DNA of 64,000 bases from Isoetes taiwanensis (GCA_021234155.1 JAJEKV010000006.1:26509916-26573915), one strand, 5' to 3'; shown: positions 1 to 13,363, counted from the first letter of the stretch. Program-made: numbers and translations. Notes: generated by a model not told the origin, from the sequence alone.

Positions 1-1445
1 TCTTTTTTTTTTTTTTTTTTTTTTCACATGTATTGCTTCTCGCTTAATTCTCAAGTATTCAAATTAATATATATATACAAGTGGCGAGGTCACATAATTC
101 TTAGCTAAGTCATTGTGGCCTCTTTCATGGATGCACATTCATGGCATTCCGCTGCTCCCCTCCACTTCCCTACTAAGACTCCGGGCCAAGACCTGCAGTA
201 GTTCACGGGGCTCATTAGTGGCACATTTCAACCATAAAAATACTATTTTTCATCCTATGGTTTGTAAGTATCATTCTATTAAAACCAATATCATTCATGG
301 TTATCAAATGTTTTCCCACAATTTCTTTGATCTAGGTGCTCTTTTCTCAAGCATAATAGAGGTAATCGCGAATCGCATTCGAGAGAATGAGCAAGACGGT
401 TGCAAGTATTTATAGTTTTATTATAATGCTTTACCCTCTAATTAGGTATGTGTGAGTTTATGCATGGGTTTTAATTTGTTGTGTAGAGGAAAGGGACGAA
501 GCCGAGAAAATAGGAGGAGGACTCCACGAGGTAGGGCAACGTCGATGTCTAAGACGCTAACCTCCACCTATCACTACACCAAAGTTTGCATAAGAGATAG
601 CTTTTATAAAAATAATAAATAAATGAATTGTTTTTGCATGATATTTGTGCTTTCTCGCAGCCCTCCCACCGCCCCCGCCTTCCTCGCAAAACATGTCTCC
701 CGGCCGAGAGAGACCAAATTGCATATATATTTTGCCTTTTGACACCAACGCCAGCTTAGGGGTGTTCTCCCGCCCATTCCCCAACCACATGTTGATTTTT
801 ATCTGGCCCACGCCTCTCGGCGAATATTGAGAATGCTAGACGAATGGACCCCGCTCTAGGCAAGAGACGGAAATGATTTTTCTAATGCAAGGAACTTTGG
901 AGGAAGATTTTCAATGTAAATATATATCCACCACGTATCAAACATTTCTTTGCTGCGATGTTAGAGATGCTCATTATCTCATTATTACTTCCCAAAGTCA
1001 AGAAGTAGTGGAGCAAATGTGACTCACAACGTTCAAAATCGCAACGATCATCACTGTGGTTCTGGGATCCAAGAACATGGTCGCCGGCCTGACTTGAGAG
1101 GGAAGGATCCCGACGACGCCCACGTGTCACCAAGAAGAGCGCCCATTTCGCTTTTGTTTTATTAATCGCAAGTCATTTGATTTGGCCCCTAATATACCCG
1201 ACCATCATATTAATAATAATTTTTTGATGTGAAACATATTATTTAAGATATCAACCTTTTAAATATTAGTACTTTGTCATCTAAATTTGTTGTTTTGTTC
1301 ATTCTCTTCACTTAGAATACATTGTAAAGTGCTCAAAAAGGTTCTTAATCGACGAGATGTGATATTGACGGTAGACATAAACACGCCTTTTATATACCCA
1401 CCATTTATGCTTCAGGGACGATCTCCCTAAGAAGGGATGATGAGG
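1..1445. other. Left flank, no gene recognised
   Basis: The segment opens with a T run at 1-24 and is otherwise AT-rich non-coding sequence. Short open frames exist on both strands (for example 113-415), but none has a recognisable motif, codon pattern or splice context. It is the sequence into which the element at 1,450 inserted. Confidence 0.5.
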
Positions 1446-1449
1446 AAGT
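1446..1449. repeat. Target-site duplication of element 1, left (AAGT)
   Basis: AAGT directly precedes the left inverted repeat and is repeated at 13,560-13,563 directly after the right one. A shorter reading, with inverted repeats starting TAAG and a 2-bp AG duplication, fits equally well. Confidence 0.6.
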
Positions 1450-1476
1450 AAGTCGGATTTAATTAAAGTGGGACTT
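1450..1476 (+). repeat. Left TIR of element 1
   Basis: It begins AAGTCGG and contains ATTTAATTAAAGTGGGAC. That block is repeated in inverse orientation at 13,533-13,559. Confidence 0.75.
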
Positions 1477-1789
1477 ATTCTATTTCTATTTTTTTCGAAC
1501 CCGTTAATTTACATAAAAGTAGCACCCCGCTCGAAAACTATCCTAAATTAATTTTGAATAAAAACTCAATCCGAAAGCTTTTTCCGCCAAGCCCTGTGTT
1601 CGCAGTCGAAACAAAAACAATGCAACCTAAAACAAAGGAAATTCCATTAAAGTTTGAAACCAAAGATCTAGTTGAAAAAGAATTTTTATTAATAAATTGA
1701 ACAGATAAATGTATTTTTACATCTGACGCAGAGACCATGGCTGGTCTTGGTCACACCAGCTACATCATCTTGGTAGGTGGTCCACCTTA

Positions 1790-2230
1790 GATTAACTTGT
1801 GGCGCTTCTTCATGCCGCCGGCCTCGTAAGCCTTGGGGGCAACCCCAAGAGTGTGTGTGGAATGCCGATCGTGGAGGTGCCTCGAGCTACCGGCCACTCG
1901 CCCACCGACCTCCACCGCCCCCCAGCCTCTTCATCGAATATGCTCCACCCCCACCTCCGTGGATGTTGTTATGCAATGCTTGCAAGATGCTTTGAGCTTG
2001 CCGGATCGCTCCTTTGCTTTTCGCCGTTTCTTTATCCCTGTGGTGTAGCGAAGCAACCCTCAATCTTCAAGGAAAGCAACCTGTCCCAAAGGCTTCGCAA
2101 GAGTGTAGCGTGGACCGGATCTCACGCTGCAATCCATTTCTTCCGCCTTGAGCTGGATCCGTACGCCCGGAGCGCCTCGTGATGCCCGAAATGGACTGTG
2201 GCCGGTGTCGGATCTGGGCCTCGAAACCAC
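1790..2230. other. GC-richer stretch in element 1, nothing recognised
   Basis: Overlapping open frames exist on both strands and are proline- and serine-rich. None resembles a known domain, and I treat them as chance frames. Confidence 0.35.
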
Positions 2231-2354
2231 CGGAGCAAGGAGAGTATGATTAACAATTACGGTCATTAGTCAAAACGAAGAAAAGAACGTTGAAATCAAA
2301 TTACAACGAGAACATTCATTCCATACAACCGCATCCAATGACGTGAAGTAGTGT

Positions 2355-2622
2355 CTTTCTCGACTCATGAGCCGAGAAAGGCCCGTAAAGTCAAAGTACA
2401 ACCATACTCATTAGAATATGGTTGCATCCAATCACACACCTAAGCATACAAATGCTTTTGTCAACGAGAAAATTGAAGATGCCTTTCTCGACTCATGAGT
2501 CGAAAGGCCTGTGAAACCCAATGTACAAGCATTATCATAATAGATTGTATCCAAGCATTTCAATCAAAAATGGTTTCATCAATAGACAGATGCCTTTCTC
2601 GACTCGTGAGTCGAGAAAGGCA
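2355..2622. repeat. Three palindromic repeats, first cluster
   Basis: There are three copies of a hairpin with arms like CTTTCTCGACTC and GAGTCGAGAAAG around a 2-nt loop, at 2,355-2,380, 2,482-2,508 and 2,591-2,622. The third is nearly perfect over about 30 bp. The same motif recurs at 3.57-3.66, 5.31-5.69 and 8.16-9.14 kb. Confidence 0.85.
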
Positions 2623-3285
2623 TCGAAAACTCAATATACAAGTATATTCATTACAAAATGGTCAATACATGTTTCACGCTCGATTACAATATTCACACAA
2701 TTTGACTATCCGAAAAGCAAGGGTCACTTTCTTGTTCACCAAAGTATTTGTCGTCCATAGCTTTCATGATCGGCTTGCTCTCGGATCGGGTTCCGTGAGG
2801 TTTCGGATAGTTCGTAAGCACATCGCGACAAGAATGGCGAAGAGGGATTCCGCCAAGATAGATGTAGTCCGGGACAACCACCTATCCGCCTCATATTCTT
2901 CGTGTCGATATGGCTTAGCAATGATTGTATTTTTGCTGCTATGATAGCACTTGTAGGCGGAGTCGCCTATGATCGGGCCAGTTGTGTTTGCCATAGTCCC
3001 GAATTGCTCATAAACCCCGGCCCAAAAATTTTCACCATTATAGGCTTCCCTTTGTGATGGTCGGATCGAGGTCCTTCACATGTTCTCGACCCTTTCGCTT
3101 CCCCAAACGAACTTGAACTTCAAAACCGAAAATGCCGAGAACACCAAGAACATTGACAATATTTTTTCTTTGCCATACAAGACCATATGCCCACTTCAAT
3201 CCTCGTACAAATTCACCAATAATTTCTTTAGCTCTAGGCCCTGATACACTATTTTATGCCTGCTTTCATTGGGATCCGCGAGGTG

Positions 3286-4117
3286 TTAATCTCGGGACGC
3301 CTTGTCGTGGTATACCGCAGCTAATACCCATTGACGCCAAATATTACAAGCTTGGTGGGACCAAATGATCCCAGCTTGGAGTTTGGCTCCACCATATTTC
3401 CGCTCATCGATCCAAATGCGGATCATTATCTTTTCGTGTTCCTTCCGGGCCGCGGAGCAGTGTCTTGCTCGATTTTCATTCTCATTCTCCTCGCGACGAA
3501 CCGCTGGAATCCATTGACAATGATCCCGAGTCGTTGAGCTGGAATTCTCAAATGATGACATCCGGCCGAAGGAACGAGTTTTCGACCATGCGAGTCGAGA
3601 ATGAAAAGAAAAGGTATTGAAAGGAACGAGTTTTCTCGACCATGAAGTCGAGAAACACCGATAGAGCAAAGTAAACTCACCTCAATCTCGTGTTTTCAAT
3701 AATGTTTTCGGCAAAGATTCTCGTCCAAACCTTCGACATCCTCGCCTCCGCCAGTTTGTCTCCCTCGCCCCTCGCCGCCTTTATCGCTCCATTTGTCTTC
3801 CTCCCCTTGAAATGCTCATGAAGCAGATCCGTGTATGACCGAATGGTTTCAACCATGTCCTTATTTCCAACCACGGATATAGGTTTCATTCCAAACAAAG
3901 ATAGCCCCCCGAGAGAACAGCCATTCATGTACCACTCGTGATACAATTTGATCTTCCTCACCAAGTCAAGTTGGTTATGAAGTACTTGATAACTCTTGGC
4001 GGATAGGAATTTATGTATAGGACCCCACGCACCATCTTTGCCGACCTTGTCCATCGATGGAACATCCTCCATAAACCCGCCCCTTCCGTGGTTCCATCTC
4101 GCTTCTTGAGAGATCAT
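3286..4117 (-). pseudogene. Unrecognised minus-strand coding remnant in element 1
   Basis: A 146-codon open frame at 4,117-3,677 has normal protein-like composition. It contains a basic, charged segment ending NIIENTRLR, followed by a plausible splice donor (GTGAGT) near 3,680. Another open stretch lies at 3,669-3,286. I do not recognise a domain. It runs opposite to the transposase, so it may be a second element-encoded protein or captured cargo. The left half of element 2 is also minus-strand coding-like, but I see no clear similarity between the two. Confidence 0.35.
3568..3658. repeat. Two degenerate palindromic repeats
   Basis: These are imperfect copies of the CTCGAC/GTCGAG hairpin at about 3,570-3,603 and 3,627-3,656. 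Both overlap the minus-strand open frame, so the motif has spread inside coding-like sequence. Confidence 0.6.
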
Positions 4118-5309
4118 GAACTTGTCGAGATAATGATGCTCGCTAGACCACCACTTATCCAGGTGCGAATCACGATCTTGAAATCAAAACCAAAACTATG
4201 TTGGCAGTTTGGTGCCTTGCAAGCCAAGTCTGCACTCATGATCAAGTTCGTGATATGGAGTGCATGATCTTGTTGGTGAAGTTAATATCACCGCCCATTT
4301 GAGACAAAGAAGCTGTTTGATTGCCCCAAGATGCAAAAGACAAGGAAACCGAAAGTATCCAGGTCGGTCATGTCCGTGACACGCCTTGTACCAATCGCCT
4401 ATGTCGTCACTTTGTCATAAAAAAAGGTGGGGGTCTTCGATCATATTGATGGCAAATAGTGCCACGGGTCCAAAAGCCAGTTCCAGACCACCAAATCCCC
4501 AGTGTCCCAAAGTAACCAGAAATGGGGAGCTTATCGTCTCGGCTTTAAATGGGACCACCCTTCCAAGCTTCCTTTCAGAATTGCCATAGCACGCTCAGGG
4601 AAAGGAAGGGTTTTGACGCTACGCTCAGCTTGGTGTTGATGTAGGGTTGACATAGACGTTCAATTCCTTCATGTCTTCCTCATCAAGGGCAGCCTTTTCC
4701 TTTGTAATAATCAAAATCATGGTATTCATTAGATGCAACGCTGCAAAACTCCGCGATGCCTTCTAACGCACTGGCCGCTTTTAGGACTGTGGGCATAACT
4801 TTGCGCCCCGCAATTTAGAACTCCCGGTCTTCCTCAAAGCAGGATTGTTCCTCCAAGATTTTGCCTTGTAGGTCAAGCGCTTTTGTCCGTGAGGCCCCTG
4901 TGATCCTCTTCATGAACTGCTTTGTCAACAACTTGGGGTCCGCCCTGCTTGAAATTCTCCATTGTCATTCTTCAGCTTGCCTCTTGTCCATTGAGCCCAT
5001 ATGTCGGGCCATTTCTCCCGCACCGCCTGCTAAGAATGAGGTCATATTGGTCCGAGAGACTCCCCGCCTTTCCTTGGTGTTCTCTTCTTCCCCTTTCTTC
5101 CTCTCCTCGCCATCTTCCTCGTCCCCTCCAGCAGAACATATCTGACATAGTTTCTCAAAGGTCTTCCACTTATCCGAGGGAGCCCCTGTTTTTTAGGACG
5201 CCACCTGCCTAGCTTGTAAGGATATCTCGTCGATAGTACGTATCTCGACAATGTACCAATGTCGAAAGCATGAAAGTATCTACAAACACCCAATAAACAA
5301 GTAATAGAA

Positions 5310-5690
5310 GGTTTTCGACTCATGAATGGAAAAGTCCCTTGAATGTCTAATTTTCTTTACTGGCTTTCGACTTCAAGGAAGTCGAAAGCTCAGATCCTTG
5401 ATTGCATACTGGCTTTCGACTCGCGGAAATGAAACCCCGATGATAATCGCAAATGTTAGGATGGCCGAGGGCTTTCGACTTCGCTGAAGTCGCAGAAAGT
5501 CCTTGAATGTCTAATTTTCTTTTCTTGGCTAAGGGTTTCGACTCGCGAAATGAGAAAGCTCCACATCCCTTTGATTTTTACATTATTTACTCCACGGCAC
5601 CGACTGGCGGTCGAAAACCCGATGATAATCGGGTAAATGTTAGGATGGGCGGGGCTTTCGACTCTTCTACAGCGAAGTCGAAATGGAAAG
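5310..5690. repeat. Six-copy run of TTTCGACT palindrome variants
   Basis: Six spaced copies of a GGCTTTCGACT...AGTCGAAAGC hairpin begin near 5,311, 5,362, 5,410, 5,470, 5,528 and 5,653. Some have lost one arm. The arms match those of the other clusters, but the loops differ. Confidence 0.65.
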
Positions 5691-5940
5691 ATTCAGAGTT
5701 ATTTACCTTCACGAGTCGCACTTTCGCTATTGTGTTAAAGGGCAGTGGCTAATCTTTGGGCCAGTTCTTGCCGGGTCTCAATAAAGAACTCTGCACTGCG
5801 ACTCGGCATATCTATCAGCGATCCTTTATAAACCTCCTTCTCCGTCCTAATGCCAGCCACCCTCACCTGAATGCCGGACCGCTACAAACCTTAACCGGAC
5901 TTCTTTTCGCCGGATCTTCCTCGGACTTCGGCTGAACAAC

Positions 5941-6883
5941 TCACTCCTCGATCGATCTTGTTAAAGGTATGACATCCATGAGGCGTTGGATGCAAGCGGG
6001 ATGTCGCGACCATCGTTCATCTCCAAAGGCGTAACGGATTAAATTCAATGGTTGAACAAGCGGCATCTCCGTAAACCGGTAGTCTAATGTCCAAAGAACT
6101 GACTTATGTGATATTCCCAACGGATAATCTTGAGCTAGACGCTCCATTTTCTCGTGCCCCTCGGGAAATCCCGATCGATCATCCTGATCGAGGTTTGGGG
6201 AGTCGACCATATCTTCGCCTCCTTCACATCCGATTCCTCCTGTGGGTGTCATCATCCCCATCTTTGTTTTTGGTGGACTTTTTGTGTATGAACCACAACT
6301 TCATTCCCCACCGCAGAGTGTTGTAGAGTCTTCAAGACAAAGAGAAGTGAAGCTCCCTCAGATTGAATGCTTTTTTTCCGACTGAAATCTCCATACCAAG
6401 CTCCCCGGATGTTAGGGTTCCGGGCCCTTCATCCCTTCCAGATCCTTCCACCCAAGGTTCTAAACAATTTAAAGGCGCCTTTTTTTTCGGTGCCCTTAGC
6501 CTTGCTCATGGAAGAGTGAGAATAATTTGAAACTGCTAATTTTTGGTGCGATAGAACTTACTCTTCCCGCAGTCCCCGACATGTAGTGTTAAATGCTTCG
6601 AATCGGGCGCAGACTTTGAGAGCACAACACCGATTTTCTTGTACTTGTCTCCTGAGCTCTTCTTGTCCCTTTGGTGTAGAAACAGATCTTCTCCTTCCCA
6701 CTTGTCGATACCTCGACATACCACCAAGAATCGTCCCATTTGTTTAAGAAGCTCGCCTCCAAATCCCTCGATGACGAAGAATGGAGTTCGCCAAAGATCA
6801 CCAAAGAGTCCGAGGTGAATGCTGCAAGAAGAAAGGATGGATCGCCAAGGTATTCCCGACAAAAGAAAACCTCGAGAGCTCAC
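5941..6883 (-). pseudogene. Minus-strand open frames of unknown product
   Basis: Two minus-strand open frames (6,261-5,941 of 106 codons and 6,883-6,536 of 115 codons) have protein-like composition without a recognisable domain. They sit downstream of no clear promoter and may be exons of the same cargo gene as 4,117-3,677. Evidence for real coding is weak; decay is likely. Confidence 0.25.
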
Positions 6884-7849
6884 CGGGTGTTTTTCTTCTT
6901 CTTGTCGCCCGGTAGAAGCATCCTCCCTACCGCTTCTTAGACGGAGTCATGTCTATATGCCCTCATCCTCTTCGCACCCCCTCTCAGAATTAAGTTTCCT
7001 CCGCTGGTTGTGAGTTTTAGGACCCATGTAAAAAAAAAGATCGGCGTTCTTTAGTTTGAACTTAAGGACATGCAATCATTTATGAAAAGAAGCGGCTAAG
7101 GGTACAAAGACGGTCGGCTTTTAGCCCCGCCCAAACACTATTTCGAAATTTAATCACATCAAGGGACTAAGTGAGTGGAGCGAGTTTATCTTCCTGCCCC
7201 ACCTCGAGGTCGGGGGATCATCAGAGGCTTAGCGACTTGAGAGATAGCCCGGCAAATAAAGGCCTAACGGCCTTGCATATGTGTGTTTTTCGACCCATGG
7301 CGATCCCTATTACCGCCGGAGTTGATTTGATCGATGAGCACCTGAGCTAAGGTGAAACTTGAGAGGAGTCATGAACCAATCGAACTCTACATCTGCCATG
7401 GAAAGGGGATACGCCTTGAAAGTCGCGTTGATACAAACAGTATTAGATCACGAATACACTCTTGAAGAGACCGGCTGAAGCAAAGACTCACGGGTGAGGT
7501 CATGCCCGGGATCCGCGATACAGCGGCCTACAAAATTCAAGGTGAAGAGGTGAGTTTCAGAGATGCCTATGTTATTTAAACTTTGTAGAACATCGCCGAT
7601 GTGTTTAAATAATAATGGAACTGGCGATAAGCTCTGGACGGATTAGAGTGTTTTGTCCAAAGATTTTTCAGCTTGAGAGATGATTTACTCTCTAGGTTGA
7701 GAGATGCCTCCGCAAAGGAAACATTGGATCTGGGGTAAAGAATTCCCGCTTTTAGGTGTGTTTCTTCATGGACTGTTTTTTGGAATGTTGTACATAGATC
7801 AAAGCTAGGACTAAGGCCCGAGATGCGGTTCAAATGCATCCTCTTGTAG

Positions 7850-8950
7850 TTAGTCGAGGGGCCTCCACCCTGTCCGAACCACTCCTCTTCGCAATATTCG
7901 AGGAAGATGGTTCAAGGAGAGTGGCTCGATGTGCTAGAGGCACTTGGGACTAAAAAAATGTAATAGAAAGTGCAAGACTTGTAGAGAGAATGCAAGCCTT
8001 GGCTTCCTCCTCAGGGTTTCCCCTGTGGTTGTTGTAGAGGTTTCCACCCGGGCCCGAGCCCCTCCCTTCGCAATATTCGACGAAGATGGTTCAAGGAGAG
8101 TGACTCGACCGGTCGAGGCCACCGCTACCGCATACGTGAGAATTGGTCGGTTAAGGGATTCTCGACTCTGCGGTCGAGAATGCCCAGCTTCTGTCACCAT
8201 TCTCATTCGCAAATTCGAGGAATGCCTTAACCCGGCAGAACTGGGGTTAGTACATGTGCCAAGATTGCGGTTGGGTAAAGACATTCGGAAACTTCCATGG
8301 CCAGGAATCTATCTGTCTTCTGTGGTTTCCTGTGGTTAGTTGTAGAGGCCTCCACCCAATCGCAGCCCATCCCTTAATATTCGACGAAGAAGGTTCAAGG
8401 AGGCGGTCTTTGATTGGGTAGAGGCCACTAGACCTACCGGGAGAATTGGGTTGCTAAGAGTTGGAGAAAAACCTTACTTCCCTTAATGTCAAAGATAGAA
8501 GGAAGTGTTTTAAGGCTGTCTGCAGACCAACAAACCACAACGTTTTCGACTCCGAGTCGAGAAGCGGCCAAACTGTCCGAGGAAGATAGAAGGAGAAGAT
8601 GGTTCCGAAGAGGCGGTCTTTGATTGCAGAGGCGGTCGCGACCACACACATGGGAGAGTTGGAGTTGCTAAGAGTTGACTGAGGCAGACAAAAAAAACCA
8701 CTTCCCTCGCAATGTCCGAGGAAGATAGAAGGAGAGGTTGAGACTGTCTGCCCGAGCCAGCTCTAGAGTGCACTAAGAGCTGCGTTTTCACCGACTCCAC
8801 GAGTCGAAAGCGCCCGACACCTCGGTGGTTAGTCGCCCAGAGGCCTCCACCCGCCGGAACCCGATCCTCGCCCGCCCAAGGAGCATGGTTCAAGGAGAGT
8901 GGCTCGACCGTTGGGAGGGCACACTGCGACTGCACAAAGAGCCATTGGCA
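7850..8950 (+). repeat. Degenerate long tandem repeat
   Basis: A block containing GTAGAGGCCTCCACCC, then CAATATTCGA(C/G)GAAGATGG and TTCAAGGAGAGTG(G/A)CTCGA, recurs at about 7,850, 8,030, 8,340 and 8,820. Spacing is irregular (180-480 bp), and palindrome copies lie between the units. Confidence 0.6.
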
Positions 8951-9137
8951 GAGGTATCACATTCTCGACTCCACGAGTGAGAAGGCCGCAGCGAGGGTTC
9001 TAAAGAATGTGAAGACATTGGGTAGCCGTCGGATCCCGTCGCGAAGTCGAGAATCTCAACACGCCCGGCAGTCGAGTAGGTACCTCCCTCTTCTCGCCTC
9101 GCGAGTCGAGAAGTTCTCGACTCGCGAGTCGAGAAGA
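8158..9137. repeat. Palindromic repeats, last cluster
   Basis: Hairpin copies lie near 8,160, 8,545, 8,790 and 8,963. A back-to-back pair follows at about 9,088-9,137, where CTCGACTCGCGAGTCGAG is an exact 18-bp palindrome. Confidence 0.8.
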
Positions 9138-9139
9138 AG

Positions 9140-10160
9140 GCCTGTACTTCCTGGATTGTTGGCAAGCTGAAGTATTCTCAACTCGCCACTCCCTTCTGCA
9201 TGTCTCCTGCAGTGGATTTGCTGTGAGTTAGAAATGGAGATTCCGTGAAGCAATTCCTATTCTGAATTCTTGCCGAGAAAGACATTCCTAGTTATTTTCT
9301 CATTAATGCTCGCAATATCTTACTTCCTAACACCGGGGCCTCGATGATTTCTATCTCTCGGTTGTTTGCTACTATAACCACTATTCTCACTTGTGCATGT
9401 ACAATGTATTCAATTCAACCACAAGCAAGAAAAAGATAACAAAAAACAGAAAACAATACAAAGATTAATAAGATTAATGAGAAAACAGAGAATGCTGGAG
9501 AACAAAGACAGAGAAAAGTGGAGAACAAAGATGTAAAAATGAGATTAAAAAAGGGTATGATATTACAAAACATACCCTCGAAGATTTTGTGGATGAGGAG
9601 GAGGCTTCCGAGTTCGCCTCCATGTGGGTATAGTCGCTGACAAAGCGTGAATAAGGATTTGTCTGGTCAAATTGTATCGTGGATTAATAAGAGCCTCTAA
9701 CAAATGTAATATAAGAAAAAATGCACTAAAAAGACTTACGTAAAACTAAAAGCAAACTAAAAAGGGCCTCACACTTTCTTCTCGGTGAGAACGCCGCCAA
9801 ACAATGAATCACAGAAACTTTGGCCCGAAGCCGCCCCCATCCGTCGACCAAGCCGCTTGTCATAAGATGGCGCTGAATCGCTTTGGCTCGACGATCGCCT
9901 GTCCGGTAAAGCGGGCCCTAAAGGAAACAGGGAGGAAGAGAGATCGAGAAAATGGGAGGAAGAATGGTTTGGGGGAGAGGAAGAGGGTGCAAGCATTAGG
10001 CCGCACCCTCAACCTCGTAAAAAGTGCAATAATAAAACCATTGTCACGCAGGGCCATGCCTCCATGACGTGGCAAGTGTGGATTCTGACGGGTTACTTCG
10101 CTTTAGCCTCTTAAGAGGCTTCCACGTGGCCATGACAAAATATGAAAGGGTAGGTTATAT
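9140..10160. other. No gene seen, interior of element 1
   Basis: AT-rich and then purine-rich sequence with frequent stops in all frames. I see no repeats beyond short A-rich runs and no recognisable coding. Confidence 0.4.
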
Positions 10161-10164
10161 GCTT

Positions 10165-10450
10165 ATGTATTTAATAAGGTTTCAATGGTTGTATTTAATA
10201 TGGTTTCAATGGTTGTATTTTAATATGGTTTCAATGGTTACAATGTTTACATATGGTTTAGAATGAGTGTGGTTGTATGCTTTAATATGGTTATATGATT
10301 TTAGTTAATATGGTTGTATGGTTTGTATATGGTTTGTATATGAGTGTGGTTTGTATGGTTTTATATGGTTGTATGGTTTGTATATGAGTGTGGTTTGTAT
10401 GGTTTTATATGGTTCATATGGTCATATTTGTGGTGTTTGGGGCTATATGG
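10165..10450 (+). repeat. ATGGTT-rich tandem repeat
   Basis: About three copies of a 24-25 bp unit (ATATGGTTTCAATGGTTGTA) are followed by GTATATGAGTGTGGTTTGTA units spaced 44 bp. The apparent protein across it is an artefact of the repeat. Confidence 0.8.
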
Positions 10451-11339
10451 TTTTAATGTGAGCTTTTTCATTCGTGGAGCATGTGAGATGAGTAAAATGG
10501 AGCTGTGGAATTCCAAAGGAGGCCATTGCCCTAGGCTCCAATGGAGGAAGATGGGTTGCCTTTTGTTGCACCCTTGCAACCTGCATCCGGTATTTGGTAG
10601 AGGGGTATAATAACCAAGTAGCTGATCCATTTGATAGTGTGAATGATGAGAGGGCGAGATGAACATCTTGAGTTGGCATTGTGAAGCTTCTTATCGGTTG
10701 ATACTATCATGTCCCAGGAAGCTCTAGTGATTGCATTGTGTGCCTGGTGGGTCGCTGGAGTCCCAAGCCCGCTTGAGATGGCCAATTAGATTTATTACAC
10801 ACAAGAATGGTGATACTCTAGAATGCCCTATGAACTACACACCCCAAGGCCCACCCAAGGCCATGTGGAAGATTTGGTGGTCGATGAGCATCCTTTGATC
10901 ACAAAAGGAAGAGACGCTATGTCTTTCATAAAAGGCGTACCAAAAGGTGCCCAAGAGGCCTAGAAGTGACAAATATTTAGAAAGGATGGAAAGTATGGCA
11001 CCAACCAAAGAAAACCTGAGGCAATTAGGGGGACAAGAGTGTTGCAACTCTAGATTGCACAAAGCATTACAATATGGATGACCTCGCAGGTATAAGGTCC
11101 CAATACATTGGACAAATTTCAAAAAGATAGGATTAATTTCATTTACTCCTTGTGTAGGAATTCCAAAATGATGAAAACAGGTGACTACTTATATCAATTG
11201 AGGGAATGAAGGTATGTATGAGAGCATTGAGATGGATTCTTGGGGTGAGCAAGTCTTCATTTTACGATATCGAGCAGGTTAGAAAAGGCACACTTTGTTC
11301 CAACATGGTAATGCACTCACTTTGAAACCTAGAGCAAAT

Positions 11340-13363
11340 ACTCTAAAGGCCATTGCGCCTTCGAGAGCTTTGTGAGATACATGTCTCAATCTATGCCCCA
11401 CAAGTCGGATGAACGAAAGCACCTGCAAAGTAGGTGCAAAAGAGTGTTGCCACAACACTATATCCAAAAGGAGTGCCTTAAGGAGGTCAACTCCATCCTA
11501 GAAACTACTGGAGGTAGGCCTCTTTCTCAATCACATTTCAGCAAGTTATGGAGCACTCACTTCTGGACGTGAGTGTCCTACAACACATGCCATTCTCAAA
11601 GTGCAACACTTGCATTCAACTCAAGGATACACTTGCATCAACCGCAATAGAGAAAGAAAGAATGGCAATTAGGAGCAATTTGCGATCACCAAAGGGACCA
11701 AATATCATGTAGACAAATTGTATTGGCAAAGGAGAACATTTTCCGAGATGCACCGACAAATTTTTGTGTATAATTCATGATAAGATGGACCAACACAAGA
11801 CTTTCTTTGCCAAAGCTAGATCTCTTTACCCAAGCGTTGTCAAAACGCTTTTCATGAAAGTAAGTCTGGCGGGTGTATTAACACATGGTCATGGAACTGA
11901 ACATATGGTCATTTTGTGCTTGATCTATGGAGAGATGATCCAAACTTCCATGTGAGCTCTATTTTCAAGTGCCTGAGAACACTAGAGAAAGGATCGATAG
12001 AAGGGAGGAGGTATTCCCTTCAAAGACCCATTTTTGAGGCTTTGATGGATGATCAACCGCTTTGTTACCAAAGGCGATAAAAAGCTCACATCCAAGGTGT
12101 CTAGTGAATCAAGGAGGACTTGGGATGATTTCCCCTTACTTGAAAAAATCACCGCCCGAGGAGCTATGTGTTCAGTTGGACAACTGTTGGAAAGAAAACA
12201 AGAATAGATGGATGTTTGGGGCAATGTCATACTTGACAGCAGTGGGAGTATTCAAAGTTGTGAAAGTGGGATTCATGATGGTTGGGCATACGCATGATGA
12301 TATAGATGGATTCTTTGGAACTTTCTCCACCAAGCTCAAGAGAGAAAACGTGACCACTCTCCCCAACTAATGGATGTGTTTGAGAGTCGCATTGACCCCA
12401 ACCCAATGGCTTTCTTGATGGATGAGGTTGCATTGGAAATCATTTGTAGAAGGATACTTGCTAGATGGCAAGGACCAGCTTGATGGACACACAAAGCCAC
12501 TTCAATTCAAGTTTTGGGTTAGGGATGGAATACCAATCATGCAATATAAGTGGAGACCAGACAAGTTGTGGATGCCCCAGTATAAGGTATCGAGTTGTGG
12601 CAAAGGGGTGTCAGAAGTTCTCATTCCTAAAGGGCGCCCAAAACCACTACCTCCCTTCAAGACAGTCAAAGACTCTAGCCAACTGGTGAAGGGCATCAAG
12701 GATTACATAACGCACTGGGATGATGTTCGAAATGGAAAGCACACCTCCACTCTTAAGAAAAATCAAATGGACTCCCTAATCAAGCACCGGAGAAAGTTGT
12801 GACATGCTTAGAAACCGAATGCCATGTGGGAGGGAGCTAAGAGACTGCCTGCCGTGAGTCAAGATGGGAGGGTTCTCAAGGTGCAAGCACGCCTAAGAAT
12901 GCTCACTTGGGTCCCAAGTGGTTTGTGGGAAGTAAGGCCTCAAAGCCAAGTGGTTTGATCTTCCCGAGTGGGATCCCTTTGAGGACATCAAGGAAGGATA
13001 CTTTGTGCTAGTAAGGCCCGATGATGAGGACCGGCCCAATATGGTTAGGGGTGGCACTCTCCTCGATGTGACCACCACTATGCCCGATGGAGAGGAGTTG
13101 GGCCCCGGATTCCAAATTCAATATTGGGAGCCCATTGGGAGGCACAAGAAGGGCAACTTGAAGGAGCAATACACCCATCGGGCCGAGAGAAGAAGTGGAG
13201 GCCAAATTATGCCGACCCTCAAAGGAGGGAATTGGTGGAGTGTGTGATATGGTCATATCCAAGTTCTCACATTGCAAAAGACAACACACACAAGATCCCA
13301 AGAAAGGAGATGGACAAGGCCATGAGCAACCTCCATGCTATATCATTGTATGAGGGTGCATAA
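11340..13363 (+). pseudogene. Decayed transposase, VGHTHDDID type (element 1)
   Basis: This is the transposase remnant of element 1, broken by frameshifts and stops. In order it shows a segment with WSTHFW near 11,560, IHDKMDQHKTFFAKA at 11,773-11,817, HGHGTEHM near 11,890, LDNCWKENKN near 12,180, VGFMMVGHTHDDIDGFFG at 12,269-12,322, a C-terminal IMQYKWRPDKLWMP near 12,540, and DEDRPNM near 13,022. The arrangement of an HDKMDQ motif, DNC..ENKN and then VGHTHxDID is what I remember of DUF7869-type plant proteins, probably transposase-derived with acidic catalytic residues in these motifs; that is from memory. Element 2 carries the same motifs in the same order. It is too damaged to encode a working enzyme. 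Confidence 0.65.
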
